The notes under the pieces: generated by a model
Database searches by the model: none
Seen by the model: the letters and a program-made list of their open reading frames with translations, nothing else
What the model was told of the DNA's origin: nothing
Part shown: positions 8,065-16,609 of the stretch, piece after piece
Position numbering within the stretch: the first letter of the stretch is position 1
Layout: each line of letters begins with the position of its first letter
DNA from: Gammaproteobacteria bacterium
GTDB lineage: Bacteria > Pseudomonadota > Gammaproteobacteria > Ga0077536
Length of the DNA: 54,080 bases
Direction of reading: 5' to 3'
Assembly: GCA_016874535.1 (NCBI GenBank)
Contig: VGUA01000011.1
Span: 1-54,080 of the forward strand
Made by a program: the position numbers and the translations under genes

Positions 8065-9678
8065 ATGTCTGTCACCCATGCCCTCCCCGAGACCGACGTC
8101 GTCGTTGTTGGAGCCGGCTTCACCGGCCTCTATGCCCTCTACAAATTGCGTGAATTCAAATTGCGCGTCCAAGCCTTCGAGGCGGGCAGTGGTGTGGGTG
8201 GGGTGTGGTATTGGAATCGCTACCCGGGCGCGCGCACGGATTCCCCCAGCCATATCTACCAGTACTGGTTCTCGCAGGAACTGCTGGCGGACTGGAACTG
8301 GAACGAACGTTTCACGCCCCAGGAGGAGACGGAGCGCTATCTCAACCATGTGGCGGATCGTTTCGATCTGCGCAAGGACATCTGCTTCAACACGCGGGTC
8401 ACCGCCGCGAACTATGATGAAAAAACCCATCGTTGGATCGTGGAGACTGATACCGGTACACGGCTCAGCGCCCGCTTCCTCATCATGGGGTCAGGTGGAC
8501 TCACCGAACTCGTCACGCCGGACTTCCCCGGCAAGGACAGTTTTGCGGGCGAGTGCTACCACACTGCACGCTGGCCGCGTGAGCCGGTGGATTTCAAAGG
8601 CAAGCGGGTGGGCGTGATTGGCACGGGAGCCACCGGCATCCAGGTCATCCAGACCATCCAGGACAAGGTTGGCCATCTCACGGTCTTCCAGCGCACTGCG
8701 CACTACACCATTCCCATGCGCAACCCGAAGCTCGACGACGCAGCACGCGCCGAACTGCGAGCACGCTATCCCGAGCTGCGTGAGATGGTGCAAAACACCA
8801 CCACCGGTTTCGATTTCAACCCGGATCCGCGCGGCTATTTCGAAATGTCGCCGGAGGAGCGGCGGGCGCAGATGGAGCGTCTGTGGGCCGATGGTTCGCT
8901 GGTGTTCTGGGTAGGCGCCTTTGCGGACACCTTGATGAACGCCGAGGCCAATGAGGAAATTTCCGAATTCGTGCGCGAGAAGATCCGCGCGCGCATCAAG
9001 GATCCGGCTGTCGCCGAAAAACTGACCCCCCGCGGTTACGGCTTCGGAACACGCCGCGTGCCACTGGAAACCGGTTACTACGAGGCCTTCAATCGCGACA
9101 ACTGCACCCTGGTCGATATCTCGGCCACGCCCATCACGGAGATCACGCCAACGGGTGTGAAAACCAGCGACGGCGAATATCCGCTCGACGTCCTCATCTA
9201 CGCGACGGGTTTCGATGCAGGCACGGGCGCACTGACGCGCATCGACATGCGTGGGCGCAATGGAGTGTTGCTGCGCGACAGCTGGAAGGAAGGCATCCAC
9301 ACCTTCATGGGGCTGCAGGTACACGGCTTCCCCAACATGTTCATGGTGATGTCCCCGCAGTCACCAGCGGCCGCCTTCTGCAACGTGCCCACCTGTTCGC
9401 AGCAGCAGATCGACTGGATCGTCGACTGCATCGACTTCGTGCGCTCCCAAGGGCGTGAAGCGATTGAACCGTCTGCCGCAGCCGAGGCCCAGTGGGTGGC
9501 GCATCACGACGAAGTGGCCAACACGACGCTGATCCCCAAGACCGACTCCTGGTACATGGGTGCCAATATCAAGGGCAAGCGCCGCAGCCTGCTCGCCTAC
9601 GCGGGAGGCGTTGGCGTATACAAGCAGCTGTGCGATGAGGTGAAGGCCAAGGGTTACGAGGGCCTGGAACTCGCCTGA
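8065..9678 (+). CDS. Baeyer-Villiger-type flavin monooxygenase
   Basis: This 537-residue class B flavoprotein monooxygenase uses FAD and NADPH to insert oxygen next to a ketone. The FAD Rossmann motif GAGFTG is at 16-21, the NADPH motif GTGATG at 186-191, and the type I BVMO fingerprint F-x-G-x3-H-x3-WP is exact at 160-171 (FAGECYHTARWP). The length fits cyclohexanone/cyclopentanone/steroid monooxygenases. GGAG lies 8 nt before the ATG. A glutathione transferase gene follows after 67 bp. A role in degrading cyclic or steroidal ketones is inference. Confidence 0.92.
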   Translation: MSVTHALPETDVVVVGAGFTGLYALYKLREFKLRVQAFEAGSGVGGVWYWNRYPGARTDSPSHIYQYWFSQELLADWNWNERFTPQEETERYLNHVADRFDLRKDICFNTRVTAANYDEKTHRWIVETDTGTRLSARFLIMGSGGLTELVTPDFPGKDSFAGECYHTARWPREPVDFKGKRVGVIGTGATGIQVIQTIQDKVGHLTVFQRTAHYTIPMRNPKLDDAARAELRARYPELREMVQNTTTGFDFNPDPRGYFEMSPEERRAQMERLWADGSLVFWVGAFADTLMNAEANEEISEFVREKIRARIKDPAVAEKLTPRGYGFGTRRVPLETGYYEAFNRDNCTLVDISATPITEITPTGVKTSDGEYPLDVLIYATGFDAGTGALTRIDMRGRNGVLLRDSWKEGIHTFMGLQVHGFPNMFMVMSPQSPAAAFCNVPTCSQQQIDWIVDCIDFVRSQGREAIEPSAAAEAQWVAHHDEVANTTLIPKTDSWYMGANIKGKRRSLLAYAGGVGVYKQLCDEVKAKGYEGLELA

Positions 9679-9745
9679 TAGCAAGAGCGCAACGCGAGCG
9701 GGTCCGTGTGGGGTTCGCTCTGCTGTTCCGAACTGGAGGTGACAG

Positions 9746-10426
9746 ATGGAGCGTATTCTCTACCACTGTGTCGCTGCCCGCTCCTTCCGTCCGCTGTGGG
9801 CTCTTGAGGAACTGGGGCTCACATACACCCTGCGCGTGATGCCTTTCCCGCCTCGCGCGCACGTAAAGTCCTGGAAGCAGGAAAACCCCCTCGGCACCAT
9901 TCCGCTCTATGTGGAGGGCGAGGTGCGCATGACCGAGTCTGCGGCCATCATCCAGTACCTCGCAGATCGTCACTCACCGGAAGGATTGGCGGTCGCATCG
10001 CGTGAATCAGCCTATGGCTGCTATCTGAACTTCCTGCACTTCGGCGAAGCCACGCTGACTTTTCCGCAGACGCTGGTGCTGCGCTACACACTGCTGGAGC
10101 CTCCCGAGCGTCGAATCCCGCAGGTGGTGGATGACTATCGCGCGTGGTTTCTGGCACGCCTGCGTACGCTGGAACCAAGACTCGCAGCGCAGGAATATCT
10201 TTGCGCGGATCGCTTCACGGCCGCTGATATTTCCGTGGGTTATGCCTTGCTGATGGCAAAGCATCTGGGACTTGCCGGAGAGTTCACGCCTGCCGTGGCG
10301 GCCTATGCCAAGCGACTGGAAGCGCGGCCGGCCTATGCGGCGGCCCTGGAAGCGGAGATACGTGCGGCGGTGGCGCAGGGCGTCGACCCCGCACCCCCAT
10401 TCGAAAAATTGGTGACAGTTACCTGA
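9746..10426 (+). CDS. Glutathione S-transferase family protein
   Basis: This is a 226-residue protein with an N-terminal thioredoxin-like GST domain. The glutathione-binding region ENPLGTIPLYVEG then MTESAAIIQYL at about 50-75 contains the conserved cis-Pro and E-S pair. An all-helical C-terminal domain follows. It is close behind the Baeyer-Villiger monooxygenase on the same strand, suggesting joint function in xenobiotic or ketone metabolism (inference). The last four codons (Val-Thr-Val-Thr) and the stop TGA are the RAYT-associated repeat itself read as protein, so the natural C-terminus was replaced or extended by repeat insertion. Confidence 0.87.
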   Translation: MERILYHCVAARSFRPLWALEELGLTYTLRVMPFPPRAHVKSWKQENPLGTIPLYVEGEVRMTESAAIIQYLADRHSPEGLAVASRESAYGCYLNFLHFGEATLTFPQTLVLRYTLLEPPERRIPQVVDDYRAWFLARLRTLEPRLAAQEYLCADRFTAADISVGYALLMAKHLGLAGEFTPAVAAYAKRLEARPAYAAALEAEIRAAVAQGVDPAPPFEKLVTVT

Positions 10427-10496
10427 TTAAGCTCATACCGCGCAGAATCGATGCCACAATGCGTCCCACCCGGAATTGGTGACAGTTACCTGATTT
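10412..10496 (+). repeat. Two direct RAYT-associated half-sites upstream of the transposase
   Basis: Plus-oriented half-sites lie at 10412-10428 (overlapping the GST stop) and 10479-10496. Both have the CCTGATT variant and no inverse arm between them. They delimit the left side of the RAYT gene. Confidence 0.8.
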
Positions 10497-10563
10497 ATTG
10501 AAAGACAAGCCAGGAGAAATCCCGTTTCTTCACTGACCAGTCCCCAGCACAAGGAGGTGCTGT

Positions 10564-11229
10564 ATGACCAGAGTCGCTCGCATCGTCGTGCCAGATATTC
10601 CCCACCACGTGACCCAGCGTGGTGTGCGACGGCAAACAACTTTCCACGAACCCGCTGATTACCAGGCCTATCTGTCCATGCTTGCCGGCGCGTGCCGGCG
10701 GGCGGGGACGCGTATCTGGGCATACTGCCTCATGCCCAATCATGTGCACTTTGTGATGGTGCCGTCTGTTGCCGATGGTCTGCGGGCTTCGCTTGGGGCT
10801 GTGCATCGGCAGCACGCCGAAAACATCAACCGGCGATTCGGATGGCAAGGGCATCTCTGGCAGGCGAGATTTTATTCCTGCCCCATGGATGAGGGACATC
10901 TGCTCGCTGCCGTGCGTTACGTCGAGTGCAATCCGGTGCGCGCCGGCCTCACGCGAACCGCAGCGGAGTGGCCGTGGTCAAGTGCGCGTGCTCATTTGTG
11001 TGGACGAGATGACGCATTCGTGGAAGTGGCGCCGATGCGGCAGCGAATCCCGGATTGGTCCGCGTACCTCGCCGAGGGCTCGTCAGGAGATTTTCTGGAG
11101 ACCGTCTCTCGACACACCCGAACGGGCAGGCCTCTCGGAGCCGAGGAGTTTGTGCAATCGCTGGAGAACCGTCTGGGGCGTCGATTGGCCCTGAGGCCAG
11201 TCGGTCGCAAGCCCAAGCAGAATCCGTGA
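10564..11229 (+). CDS. REP-associated tyrosine transposase (Y1/HUH family)
   Basis: This 221-residue IS200/IS605-like single-strand transposase belongs to the RAYT group. The opening PHHVTQRGVRRQ is typical, the HUH metal site is NHVHFV (His60, His62), and the catalytic tyrosine is Tyr119 in VRYVECNPVRAGL. All catalytic residues are present and the ribosome binding site AAGGAGG is ideal, so the gene looks functional. It probably nicks and joins single-stranded forms of the palindromic repeats in this window, accounting for their clustering within 11 kb of the gene. Repeat specificity is inferred from co-location, not shown. Confidence 0.93.
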   Translation: MTRVARIVVPDIPHHVTQRGVRRQTTFHEPADYQAYLSMLAGACRRAGTRIWAYCLMPNHVHFVMVPSVADGLRASLGAVHRQHAENINRRFGWQGHLWQARFYSCPMDEGHLLAAVRYVECNPVRAGLTRTAAEWPWSSARAHLCGRDDAFVEVAPMRQRIPDWSAYLAEGSSGDFLETVSRHTRTGRPLGAEEFVQSLENRLGRRLALRPVGRKPKQNP

Positions 11230-11240
11230 CCAAGAAATGG

Positions 11241-11359
11241 GTGACAGTTACCCTATTTCCGAAAATCAGGTAACTGTCACGAATTCTTACGAATTTCCGC
11301 AGCGCATTTCAGCGCAAGGATGTCGGACTCGGGCTCAGGGGAAATAGGGTAACTGTCAC
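11241..11359. repeat. RAYT-associated palindrome plus inverse half-site
   Basis: A continuous 40-bp near-palindrome (11241-11260 plus, 11261-11280 minus) begins 11 nt after the transposase stop. A further minus half-site is at 11340-11359. These are the last copies in the window. Confidence 0.85.
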
Positions 11360-11417
11360 CAATTTCCCCGGACGCGCGTCCAGTGGCGAGGAGCTCACAA
11401 CTTGACGCGGATCCTTT

Positions 11418-12539
11418 TCAGCCCGCTGCGCGGCGGAGTGCTGGGGCTTCCGCGGCAGGTGTCAGATGCCGCACCTTCGGCATCACTTCGCGCGTCAACA
11501 TGCCCATCGACTCCCGCCAGGCGTCCGCGTGATCGATGTAGTCGGTGCCCAGCGAAATCAGCACGCCAAAGCCGCCGAGGTCATCGAACATGGTGCCGAT
11601 CTTGTCCACCACCTGATCCGGTGTGCCCACCAGCCAGTTGTGACGGGCGAGGTATTCGACGGTCACGTCGCTGTCCGGCACGGCCGCATCGTGCTTCAGG
11701 AAGTCGAGGAACTTGAAGGCCCGGAACAGGGGCAGCAGATGCTCGTTCCACAGGCGGCCGAGCCCACCATGCACCGCGAGCTTCATGGCCGCGGCTTCGG
11801 TTTCCGCCACGCAAATCTCGCGGCTTACGCGCCACAAGTTGCGGTCCGCCACGCGGCCCGCCGCCGCCGCGCCTTCCATCACGGTGTTCCAGTGTCCGCG
11901 CACATACCCAGTGTTGAGATTGAGGCTCATCGGGATGAAACCGCGCTCACCGCAGAGCTTCAAGGTGTCCGATTTCACGCTGAGGCCGGACAGGCTGATC
12001 GGCGGATACGGCTTCTGCAGCGGCTTCAGGTGTGAGCGCAGCGTACCTTCCTCATTGGGGGTCGGCTTGCGCACCGTCCAGTACTTGCCCTTGTATTCGA
12101 AATTCTCATCGTCGCCCCACAAGCCCATGATGATGTTGAGGGACTCCTCCAGCATCACGCGATGCTCACCCTTCATGCCATCCACGTTGAACATGGACCA
12201 GTCGCTCGGCAGCCCACCGGAAGCGATGCCGAAGAGATAACGCCCCTGACTGATGTGGTCCAGGAAGGCCGCGCGATTCGCGAGCTCCGCCGGATGGTGA
12301 TACGGCAGCAGGAACCCACCAGTGCCAATCTTCATGCGACAGGTTTCGCGCAGGGCCTGCGCGACCAGCAGGTCGGGTGACGGATTCGGCTCCCACGGGC
12401 AGGTGTGATGCTCGCCCACCCACGCTTCCATATAGCCGAATTCATCGGCCCAGCGCAGCTGCTTCAGATCGAATTCATGCCCATCGAAAAGCGATCTCTC
12501 CGGTGGGTGCGAGGGCATTATGAAATAGCCGAGTTCCAT
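11418..12539 (-). CDS. LLM-class flavin-dependent monooxygenase (luciferase-like)
   Basis: This 373-residue bacterial-luciferase-superfamily protein is predicted to use reduced FMN/F420-type flavin and O2. The N-terminus MELGYFIMPSHPPE, the WVGEHH motif near residue 40 and the strand-loop FGIASGGLPSDW are characteristic of this class. The length fits limonene or alkanal-type monooxygenases. It is monocistronic, with the RAYT locus downstream and a toxin-antitoxin pair divergent from it. The substrate is unknown. It is the second flavin monooxygenase in this accessory region, which suggests a capacity for hydrocarbon or ketone oxidation (inference). Confidence 0.87.
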   Translation of the reverse strand: MELGYFIMPSHPPERSLFDGHEFDLKQLRWADEFGYMEAWVGEHHTCPWEPNPSPDLLVAQALRETCRMKIGTGGFLLPYHHPAELANRAAFLDHISQGRYLFGIASGGLPSDWSMFNVDGMKGEHRVMLEESLNIIMGLWGDDENFEYKGKYWTVRKPTPNEEGTLRSHLKPLQKPYPPISLSGLSVKSDTLKLCGERGFIPMSLNLNTGYVRGHWNTVMEGAAAAGRVADRNLWRVSREICVAETEAAAMKLAVHGGLGRLWNEHLLPLFRAFKFLDFLKHDAAVPDSDVTVEYLARHNWLVGTPDQVVDKIGTMFDDLGGFGVLISLGTDYIDHADAWRESMGMLTREVMPKVRHLTPAAEAPALRRAAG

Positions 12540-12676
12540 GCGGTGCTCCTGGGCGATAGTGATCTACAGACGTGAGACTGAGCCTAGTCAGATCCGCCGG
12601 CTTGCGAAAGGGGTCAGAGGATTGGAAGCGCTCATGTGCGGCGCAGCATCCGACCCTAACCCGCCTCAGGGCCGAA

Positions 12677-12697
12677 GTAGCACTCCTGTGCTACAGT
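12677..12697 (+). promoter_or_regulatory. Operator palindrome and -10 box of the toxin-antitoxin operon
   Basis: GTAGCAC (12677-12683) and GTGCTAC (12688-12694) form a perfect 7-bp inverted repeat with a 4-nt centre. The right arm runs into TACAGT (12692-12697), a good -10 hexamer with an extended TG upstream. It is positioned 35-50 nt before the antitoxin GTG, so the ribbon-helix-helix antitoxin would occlude the promoter, as is usual for these modules. Confidence 0.6.
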
Positions 12698-12728
12698 CAA
12701 CACGGAATGACCTTCACAGGAAGCCCCA

Positions 12729-13022
12729 GTGGCTACCACCACCATACGCCTGCCCGAGAAACTGAAGACCAAGGTAACCGCCGCCGCCGCCCGCGCCGGA
12801 ACGACCGCCCATGCGTTCATTCTGGAGGCGATAGCCGAGAAAACCGAACGCGAGGAGCAGCGAAACGCGTTTCACCAGACGGCAGAGGATCGTTACTCGG
12901 AAATAGTGGCCACCGGCATGACCATCCCCTGGGCTGACATGCGTGTGTGCCTGGAGCGCAGTCTGGCGCGCGGAAATGGCAAGCTGATCAACAAGCCCAG
13001 GGCGCGCAAGCTGGCCCGCTGA
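12729..13022 (+). CDS. Ribbon-helix-helix antitoxin (CopG/ParD-like)
   Basis: This is a 97-residue protein. Residues 1-45 (TTTIRLPEKLKTKVTAAAARAG then FILEAI) form a ribbon-helix-helix DNA-binding domain, with the short beta strand TTIRLP contacting DNA. The remainder (RYSEIV...IPWADM) is a toxin-binding tail. The start is a GTG at 12729. The toxin gene begins 2 nt after the stop, and the palindrome upstream is its probable operator. The exact antitoxin subfamily is not certain. Confidence 0.85.
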   Translation: MATTTIRLPEKLKTKVTAAAARAGTTAHAFILEAIAEKTEREEQRNAFHQTAEDRYSEIVATGMTIPWADMRVCLERSLARGNGKLINKPRARKLAR

Positions 13023-13024
13023 GC

Positions 13025-13330
13025 ATGACCCGCATCGAACTCGCGCCGGGCGTGGTCGAGGATTTCGCGCGTATTCTCGAGCATCTTGTCGCCAATGCCG
13101 CTGAGGCCCCGGCGAATCGAATGCGGGAAATCATCGCCGCGCTCGACATCCTTGCGCTCAATCCCTTGATCGGTCGCCCGACGGATAATGACCTGCGCGA
13201 ATTGATTATCGGTCGTGGCGCACATGGGTATCTGGCGCTCTACCGATTTTTGGACGACATCGACACGGTGTTCGTCATCGGTGTAAGCAGTCAGCGTGAA
13301 GCCGGTTACGCCGAAAGCGAGGGTCGCTAG
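13025..13330 (+). CDS. ParE/RelE-family toxin
   Basis: This is a 101-residue RelE/ParE superfamily protein. The order of helices and strands and the C-terminal strand YLALYRFLDDIDTVFVIGV, together with ALNPLIGRP and LRELIIGRG, match this fold. ParE members inhibit gyrase and RelE members cleave mRNA; I cannot decide which from sequence. The ATG at 13025 follows the antitoxin stop by 2 nt, so the two genes are co-translated. The coding frame is open much further upstream, but the overlap with the antitoxin shows where it starts. Confidence 0.87.
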   Translation: MTRIELAPGVVEDFARILEHLVANAAEAPANRMREIIAALDILALNPLIGRPTDNDLRELIIGRGAHGYLALYRFLDDIDTVFVIGVSSQREAGYAESEGR

Positions 13331-13387
13331 AGATAGGGAGGGTTCTGCTGGAGATGCCGTGGGAATCCCCCGCGGCGCAGGAGTCTA

Positions 13388-14272
13388 TCAGCCGAAGACC
13401 ACGCTCGCGGCTTCGAAGACGGGGCCATCCACGCACACGCGTTTCATGGCTGCGCCCTGCGGGGTCTCGATGCGCACGGCGCAACCCGCGCAGCCGCCAA
13501 CTGCGCAGGCCATGTATTCCTCGAGCGAGATCTGCGCCGGAACGCCGGCCTTTGCCGCCAGCTGCTGCACGGCGCGCAGCATGGGCGTAGGGCCGCAGGC
13601 GAAGATCTCGACCTCATCGCGCGAGACGCCACTTTCGCGTATCCAGCGGTCTGCCAGATCCGTGACGTAGCCCTCGAAACACCCGGCGTAGCCCTGCAGA
13701 CTGGCAAGCCGGCTCGCGATGCCCCAATCCTCCAGCAGTGGCATGGCCGCAATCACTTCGGACGGCAACCCGGGCACCATGATCTGCGAGGGCCGGGCAG
13801 TGAACGGAAACGGCACTTCCGAACCCATCAGTACCAGGGGCTGCACGCCCTTCACCCGACGCAGATGTTCGGCGAGATAGATCATCGGCGGAATGCCGAC
13901 ACCACCACCGATGAGCAGCGGCCGCGCGCGATACCCCTCCAGCCGGAACGGCTTGCCGATGGGTCCCATCATGCTGAGACGCTCGCCGACCTGGCGTTTG
14001 GCCAGTGCTTCGGTACCGAGCCCATGAACCTTGAAAAGAATCTCGAGCGTGCCGCGCGCCGCATCCGCGCGCATCACCGACATGGGCCGGCGCATCAGCA
14101 GGGTCGGCTCGCAGCGCAGATGGACGAACACGCCAGGTTGGCAGGCGGCAGCGATCTCCGGGGCAGCCAGGCGCATCACGACCTGATCGCCCGGGTGATG
14201 CCTGATTTCGAGCACCTCGGCGTCTTCCAGCAGAATGGTGTCGCGGTGGGAGAGGTCGAGTGCCGCGCTCAT
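13388..14272 (-). CDS. pyrK: PyrK-like dihydroorotate dehydrogenase electron-transfer subunit
   Basis: This 294-residue flavoprotein reductase has an N-terminal FAD domain (MRRPMSV) and an NAD-binding region (LLIGGGVGIPPMIYLA). The C-terminal [2Fe-2S] site is Cys256, Cys261, Cys264 and Cys280 (CAVGGCAGCA...RVC). In type 1B dihydroorotate dehydrogenases this subunit passes electrons from PyrD to NAD+. The ATG at 14272 overlaps the pyrC' stop as ATGA, so translation is coupled. No pyrD is in the window. Gammaproteobacteria normally use quinone-linked PyrD, so the partner may be elsewhere or the protein may serve another oxidoreductase. Homology is clear; the role is less so. Confidence 0.83.
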   Translation of the reverse strand: MSAALDLSHRDTILLEDAEVLEIRHHPGDQVVMRLAAPEIAAACQPGVFVHLRCEPTLLMRRPMSVMRADAARGTLEILFKVHGLGTEALAKRQVGERLSMMGPIGKPFRLEGYRARPLLIGGGVGIPPMIYLAEHLRRVKGVQPLVLMGSEVPFPFTARPSQIMVPGLPSEVIAAMPLLEDWGIASRLASLQGYAGCFEGYVTDLADRWIRESGVSRDEVEIFACGPTPMLRAVQQLAAKAGVPAQISLEEYMACAVGGCAGCAVRIETPQGAAMKRVCVDGPVFEAASVVFG

Positions 14273-15567
14273 GCTTTCCTGTCCTTTGCGGTGAAAACCA
14301 CCTGGCCATCGACCAGGGTGAGAATATTGCGACCCTTGAGACACTCGCCCAGATAAGGGCTGTTGAGCCCCTTGCTGAGCAAGGCCTCAGGCCCTGCCGT
14401 CCACTCCTGCTCAGGATCGAAGACACAAAGATCAGCCGGTGCACCCACCGAAAGTGTGCCGCCCTGCGAACCCAGCAGGCGATGGGGCGCAAGGCTTGCC
14501 GCGCGCCAAGCCGTCTGCAGATCGAAGGCGCCCGCGGCGACCAGCGACAGCAGCTTCGGCAGGAAAGTGTCGAGCGTGGAAACCCCGGGTTCGGTCAGTG
14601 CAAAGGGAGCGGCCTTGGCATCCGCATCATGGGGCTCGTGATTGGCCGTGATGGCATCCACGCTGCCGCGCTTCACCCCCTGGCGCAGCGCCGTGCGATC
14701 AGACCGCTCACGCAAGGGTGGACGCAGGTGGAAGTTTGCATCGAACTGGCCGGCATCTGCATCGGTATGCAACAGATGCATGAGGTCGACATCGGCCGTC
14801 ACCGCCAATCCGGCGCGTTTCGCGTCAACCACCGACTTGATGGCTTCCGCGGTGGACAGCCGGCAGAGGTGCGCGCGCACGCCGGTTTCCGCCACCAGGG
14901 TGAGGTCGCGATGCAGCCCGATGATCTCGGCCGCGCGGGGAATACCGGGAACGCCGAGCCGGGTGCTGGTGGCACCCTCATGCATGCTGCCCTGTCGGGC
15001 GAGCCAGTACTCTTCAGGATGCAGGAATACCGCAAGGCCTGAACTCGCGGCATAGGCGAGCGCGTGCTTGAGCACGGCGGTGTCCTTGATCGTTCGTTCG
15101 AGATTAGTCACCGCCACGCAACCTGCGGCCTTCAGTGCATGCATCTCGGTCAGCACTTCGCCAGCCAGTCCCACCGTGAGCGCGCCCAGGCAGCGGATGC
15201 GTGCCCCGCGCGCGAGGCTCGCGAGATGATGGATCTGCTCGGCCACCGCAGGGGTATCCAGTATCGGCTGGGTATCTGGGGTGGCGCAGAGTGTGGTGAA
15301 GCCCGCGCCTGCGGCAGCGTGTGCCTCACTCGCAATGGAGGCCTTGTGCTCGTAACCCGGCTCGCGCAAGCGGCTGCCAAGATCGACCAGACCCGGCGCA
15401 ACCACACACCCACTCACATCGATTTCGCGTCTGGCCTTGAAGCCGCTCGGCGCACGCCCCACGGCCACTATCTTGCCGTGCTCTATGAAAACATCGGCCC
15501 TTGTTTGCGTGCCCGCAGCCGGATCGAGCGCCAGTCCGCCTTTCAGCCTAATCGACATCCGCGCCAC
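14269..15567 (-). CDS. pyrC': Non-catalytic dihydroorotase-like subunit (PyrC')
   Basis: This 432-residue amidohydrolase-fold protein is related to class I dihydroorotases. The usual metal site D-x-H-x-H reads [10 protein letters not shown] at 62-71, so both histidines are lost (Gly64, Arg66). The late catalytic Asp of DHxPH is Asn309 ([12 protein letters not shown]). It cannot be an active zinc hydrolase. In Pseudomonas an inactive pyrC' follows pyrB and its product is needed to assemble aspartate transcarbamoylase; the same order and overlap (start within the end of pyrB) are seen here. A true dihydroorotase should exist elsewhere. An ATG at 15558 is an alternative start. Confidence 0.9.
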   Translation of the reverse strand: MARMSIRLKGGLALDPAAGTQTRADVFIEHGKIVAVGRAPSGFKARREIDVSGCVVAPGLVDLGSRLREPGYEHKASIASEAHAAAGAGFTTLCATPDTQPILDTPAVAEQIHHLASLARGARIRCLGALTVGLAGEVLTEMHALKAAGCVAVTNLERTIKDTAVLKHALAYAASSGLAVFLHPEEYWLARQGSMHEGATSTRLGVPGIPRAAEIIGLHRDLTLVAETGVRAHLCRLSTAEAIKSVVDAKRAGLAVTADVDLMHLLHTDADAGQFDANFHLRPPLRERSDRTALRQGVKRGSVDAITANHEPHDADAKAAPFALTEPGVSTLDTFLPKLLSLVAAGAFDLQTAWRAASLAPHRLLGSQGGTLSVGAPADLCVFDPEQEWTAGPEALLSKGLNSPYLGECLKGRNILTLVDGQVVFTAKDRKA

Positions 15568-16555
15568 CTTGTCCGTTGCCGTAGGTGAGGGATTGGGTGG
15601 TCATCACCATGGACATCACCGCCATGCGCACGGCGATACCGTAAGTCACCTGCTGCAGAATGACCGACTGCACGCCATCCGCCACCGCACTGTCGATTTC
15701 GACCCCGCGGTTGATCGGCCCCGGATGCATGACGATCGCATCCCTGGCGGCGCGCTTGAGACGGGGAGGAGTGAGCCCGTACTCACGAAAATATTCATGT
15801 GCACTCGGCAGCAGCGCACTCTGCATGCGTTCCTGCTGGAGGCGCAGCATGATGACGACATCCGCACCAGCAATGCCTTGCTCAAGCGTGTGGTGCACCG
15901 AAACGCCCATATCCTCGATACGCGGGGGGATGAGTGTCTTGGGGCCCACCACCCGGATATCCGGCACGCCGAGGATGCGCAGCGCGTGAATCTCCGATCG
16001 CGCGACGCGCGAATGGGCCACGTCGCCCACGATGGCCACTTTCAGATGCGTGAAGCGCTGCTTCAGCCGGCGAATGGTGAACACATCAAGCATCGCCTGG
16101 GTGGGATGCTCATGCCGACCATCGCCACCGTTGATGACACTGATGTGCGGGGCAACCTGACGGGCGATGAACTCGGCCGCACCACTCGTCTGATGGCGCA
16201 CCACGAACATGTCGCACTGCATGGCCTCCAGGTTGCGCAGAGTGTCCGTGAGCGACTCACCCTTCTTGGCGGAGCTGGCTTCGATGTTCAGGTTGAGCAC
16301 ATCCGCGGACAGGCGCTTGGCGGCCAGATCAAAGGTGGTGCGGGTGCGGGTGCTGGGCTCGAAAAAAAGATTGGCGACGGTTTTGCCGCGCAGGAGCGGG
16401 ACTTTCTTGACCGCGCGATCCCCGACCGGCGCGAAGCGCTCGGCGTTGTCCAGAATGCGGGTGAGGAGATCGCGGGACAGGCCTTCGATGCCGAGAAAAT
16501 GCTTCAGCCGGCCTTGGGAGTCGAGTTGGAGATTTCCTGCACGCATCGCCGCCAT
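15548..16555 (-). CDS. pyrB: Aspartate carbamoyltransferase catalytic subunit
   Basis: This enzyme condenses carbamoyl phosphate with aspartate in the committed step of pyrimidine synthesis. The 335-residue sequence carries the carbamoyl-phosphate loop [12 protein letters not shown] at 64-75, HQTSGAAEF and [15 protein letters not shown] with the catalytic His. It is slightly longer at the N-terminus than E. coli PyrB, as in Pseudomonas, where the extension contacts PyrC'. It lies between pyrR and pyrC' in one operon and no pyrI is present. Confidence 0.96.
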   Translation of the reverse strand: MAAMRAGNLQLDSQGRLKHFLGIEGLSRDLLTRILDNAERFAPVGDRAVKKVPLLRGKTVANLFFEPSTRTRTTFDLAAKRLSADVLNLNIEASSAKKGESLTDTLRNLEAMQCDMFVVRHQTSGAAEFIARQVAPHISVINGGDGRHEHPTQAMLDVFTIRRLKQRFTHLKVAIVGDVAHSRVARSEIHALRILGVPDIRVVGPKTLIPPRIEDMGVSVHHTLEQGIAGADVVIMLRLQQERMQSALLPSAHEYFREYGLTPPRLKRAARDAIVMHPGPINRGVEIDSAVADGVQSVILQQVTYGIAVRMAVMSMVMTTQSLTYGNGQGGADVD

Positions 16556-16609
16556 TCTAGGCGGAATCGGCGCGATCGAACACGGGGCCGGAGGCGCCGT
16601 GCGGATGCC

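Larger units (their letters stand above)
10412..11359 (+). mobile_element. RAYT locus: transposase gene bracketed by its repeats
   Basis: A Y1-type transposase gene sits between direct half-sites on the left (10412-10428, 10479-10496) and a palindrome plus an inverse half-site on the right (11241-11280, 11340-11359). This is the usual architecture of REP-associated tyrosine transposases, which are single-copy residents that disperse short palindromes instead of themselves. Ends are set by the outermost repeats and are approximate. Confidence 0.75.

Noticed and set aside
39-11359. CRISPR array
   Set aside because: The repeats are palindromic, irregularly spaced over 11 kb, in both orientations and without cas genes. 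They fit a RAYT-associated element.
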